From Calditrichota bacterium (GTDB lineage Bacteria; Zhuqueibacterota; Zhuqueibacteria; Zhuqueibacterales; Geothermadaptataceae): DNA of 6,187 nucleotides. The notes under the pieces are model-generated. The model was given only the letters and a program-made list of their open reading frames with translations, was not told the DNA's origin and did no database searches. Location: assembly GCA_008501545.1 (NCBI GenBank), contig QQUM01000222.1, positions 1 to 6,187 on the forward strand, given 5' to 3'. The first letter of the stretch is position 1. Every line of letters begins with the position of its first letter. The translations under genes were made by a program, and so were the position numbers. Below are positions 6,024 through 6,187 of this stretch, in pieces.

Positions 6024-6187
6024 ATGAAGCCAAACGAAATACAATTGGTTATTCCTGCGAAACTGGGTTTTGAAAAAATTGTCATGGAGACAGCCGTATC
6101 CCTCGCCAGGCTGCATGATCTGCCGGAGAAGCGGCTTGATGACCTGCGGACAGCCATTGCGGAAGCTTGTATCAACGCCATGGAGCA
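6024..6187 (+). CDS. Partial RsbW/SpoIIAB-like HATPase (anti-sigma/serine kinase), cut by window end
   Basis: The first 54 codons of an open frame with no stop before the window ends. The protein begins MKPNEIQLVIPAKLGFEKIV and reaches the N-box AIAEACINAME (44-54), with Glu47 and Asn51 in the places of the catalytic Glu and Mg-binding Asn of SpoIIAB/RsbW. The preceding pattern, a beta strand, a helix (METAVSLARLHDL) and then the N-box helix, is the standard layout of the family. Only the first third of such a protein (usually about 130-150 residues) is present, so the ATP-lid motifs cannot be checked. It starts 45 nt after the phosphatase stop. An in-frame TTG at 6012 preceded by GGG (6000-6002) is an alternative start; the ATG has no good ribosome binding site at standard distance. 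It is probably the kinase opposing the upstream PP2C phosphatase, and perhaps also the anti-sigma factor. Confidence 0.82.
   Translation, partial: MKPNEIQLVIPAKLGFEKIVMETAVSLARLHDLPEKRLDDLRTAIAEACINAME

Noticed and set aside
5898..6116. Minus-strand 72-residue frame over the phosphatase end and the kinase start
   Set aside because: It overlaps two plus-strand genes with clear family motifs and has no ribosome binding site or family features.
1..6187. Defence system, mobile element or CRISPR content
   Set aside because: No transposase, integrase, nuclease, terminal repeats or spaced repeats are seen. The genes are housekeeping Fe-S and signalling types.

Overview
The window looks like chromosomal DNA of a Gram-negative-type bacterium with moderate GC genes and AT-rich intergenic stretches. 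No rRNA, tRNA or other taxonomic marker is present. The style of the genes (a small winged-helix protein, an SCLY-like cysteine desulfurase, a GAF-type enhancer-binding protein beside an RsbU-like phosphatase) reminds me of the FCB-related lineages (Calditrichota, KSB1, Ignavibacteria and relatives), but that is a low-confidence guess. No insertion sequence, CRISPR array, phage gene or attachment site was seen.

Left part (about 6-2370, minus strand): a two-gene unit read leftwards, a cysteine desulfurase/selenocysteine lyase-like enzyme followed by an Mrp/NBP35-type P-loop ATPase. Together they provide sulfur mobilisation and Fe-S cluster carriage. The 112-nt gap between them shows no terminator or clear promoter, so co-transcription is likely.

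Middle (2371-2949): a divergent intergenic region with a perfect TATAAT on the minus strand for the desulfurase and a TTGCAT-N17-TATTAT element on the plus strand for a small gene. That gene encodes a 66-residue winged-helix protein. Its best start is a GTG at 2560 behind a strong AAGGAG, not the ATG at 2491, which lies in the promoter. A strong intrinsic terminator (2770-2808) ends it. A 141-nt AT-rich spacer follows.

Right part (2950 to window end, plus strand): a signalling operon. First comes a GAF - AAA+ - Fis-type HTH regulator of the sigma-54 activator family. It overlaps by 4 nt (ATGA) a membrane-anchored Cache-HAMP-PP2C (RsbU/SpoIIE-type) phosphatase. The start of an RsbW/SpoIIAB-like HATPase kinase follows and is cut by the window edge. 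The phosphatase and kinase are the two enzymes of a partner-switching pathway; the antagonist (STAS protein) and sigma factor are not in view.

The most notable point is that the regulator keeps intact ATPase motifs but carries GAATGV where sigma-54 activators have GAFTGA. This raises the question whether it contacts sigma-54 in the usual way.
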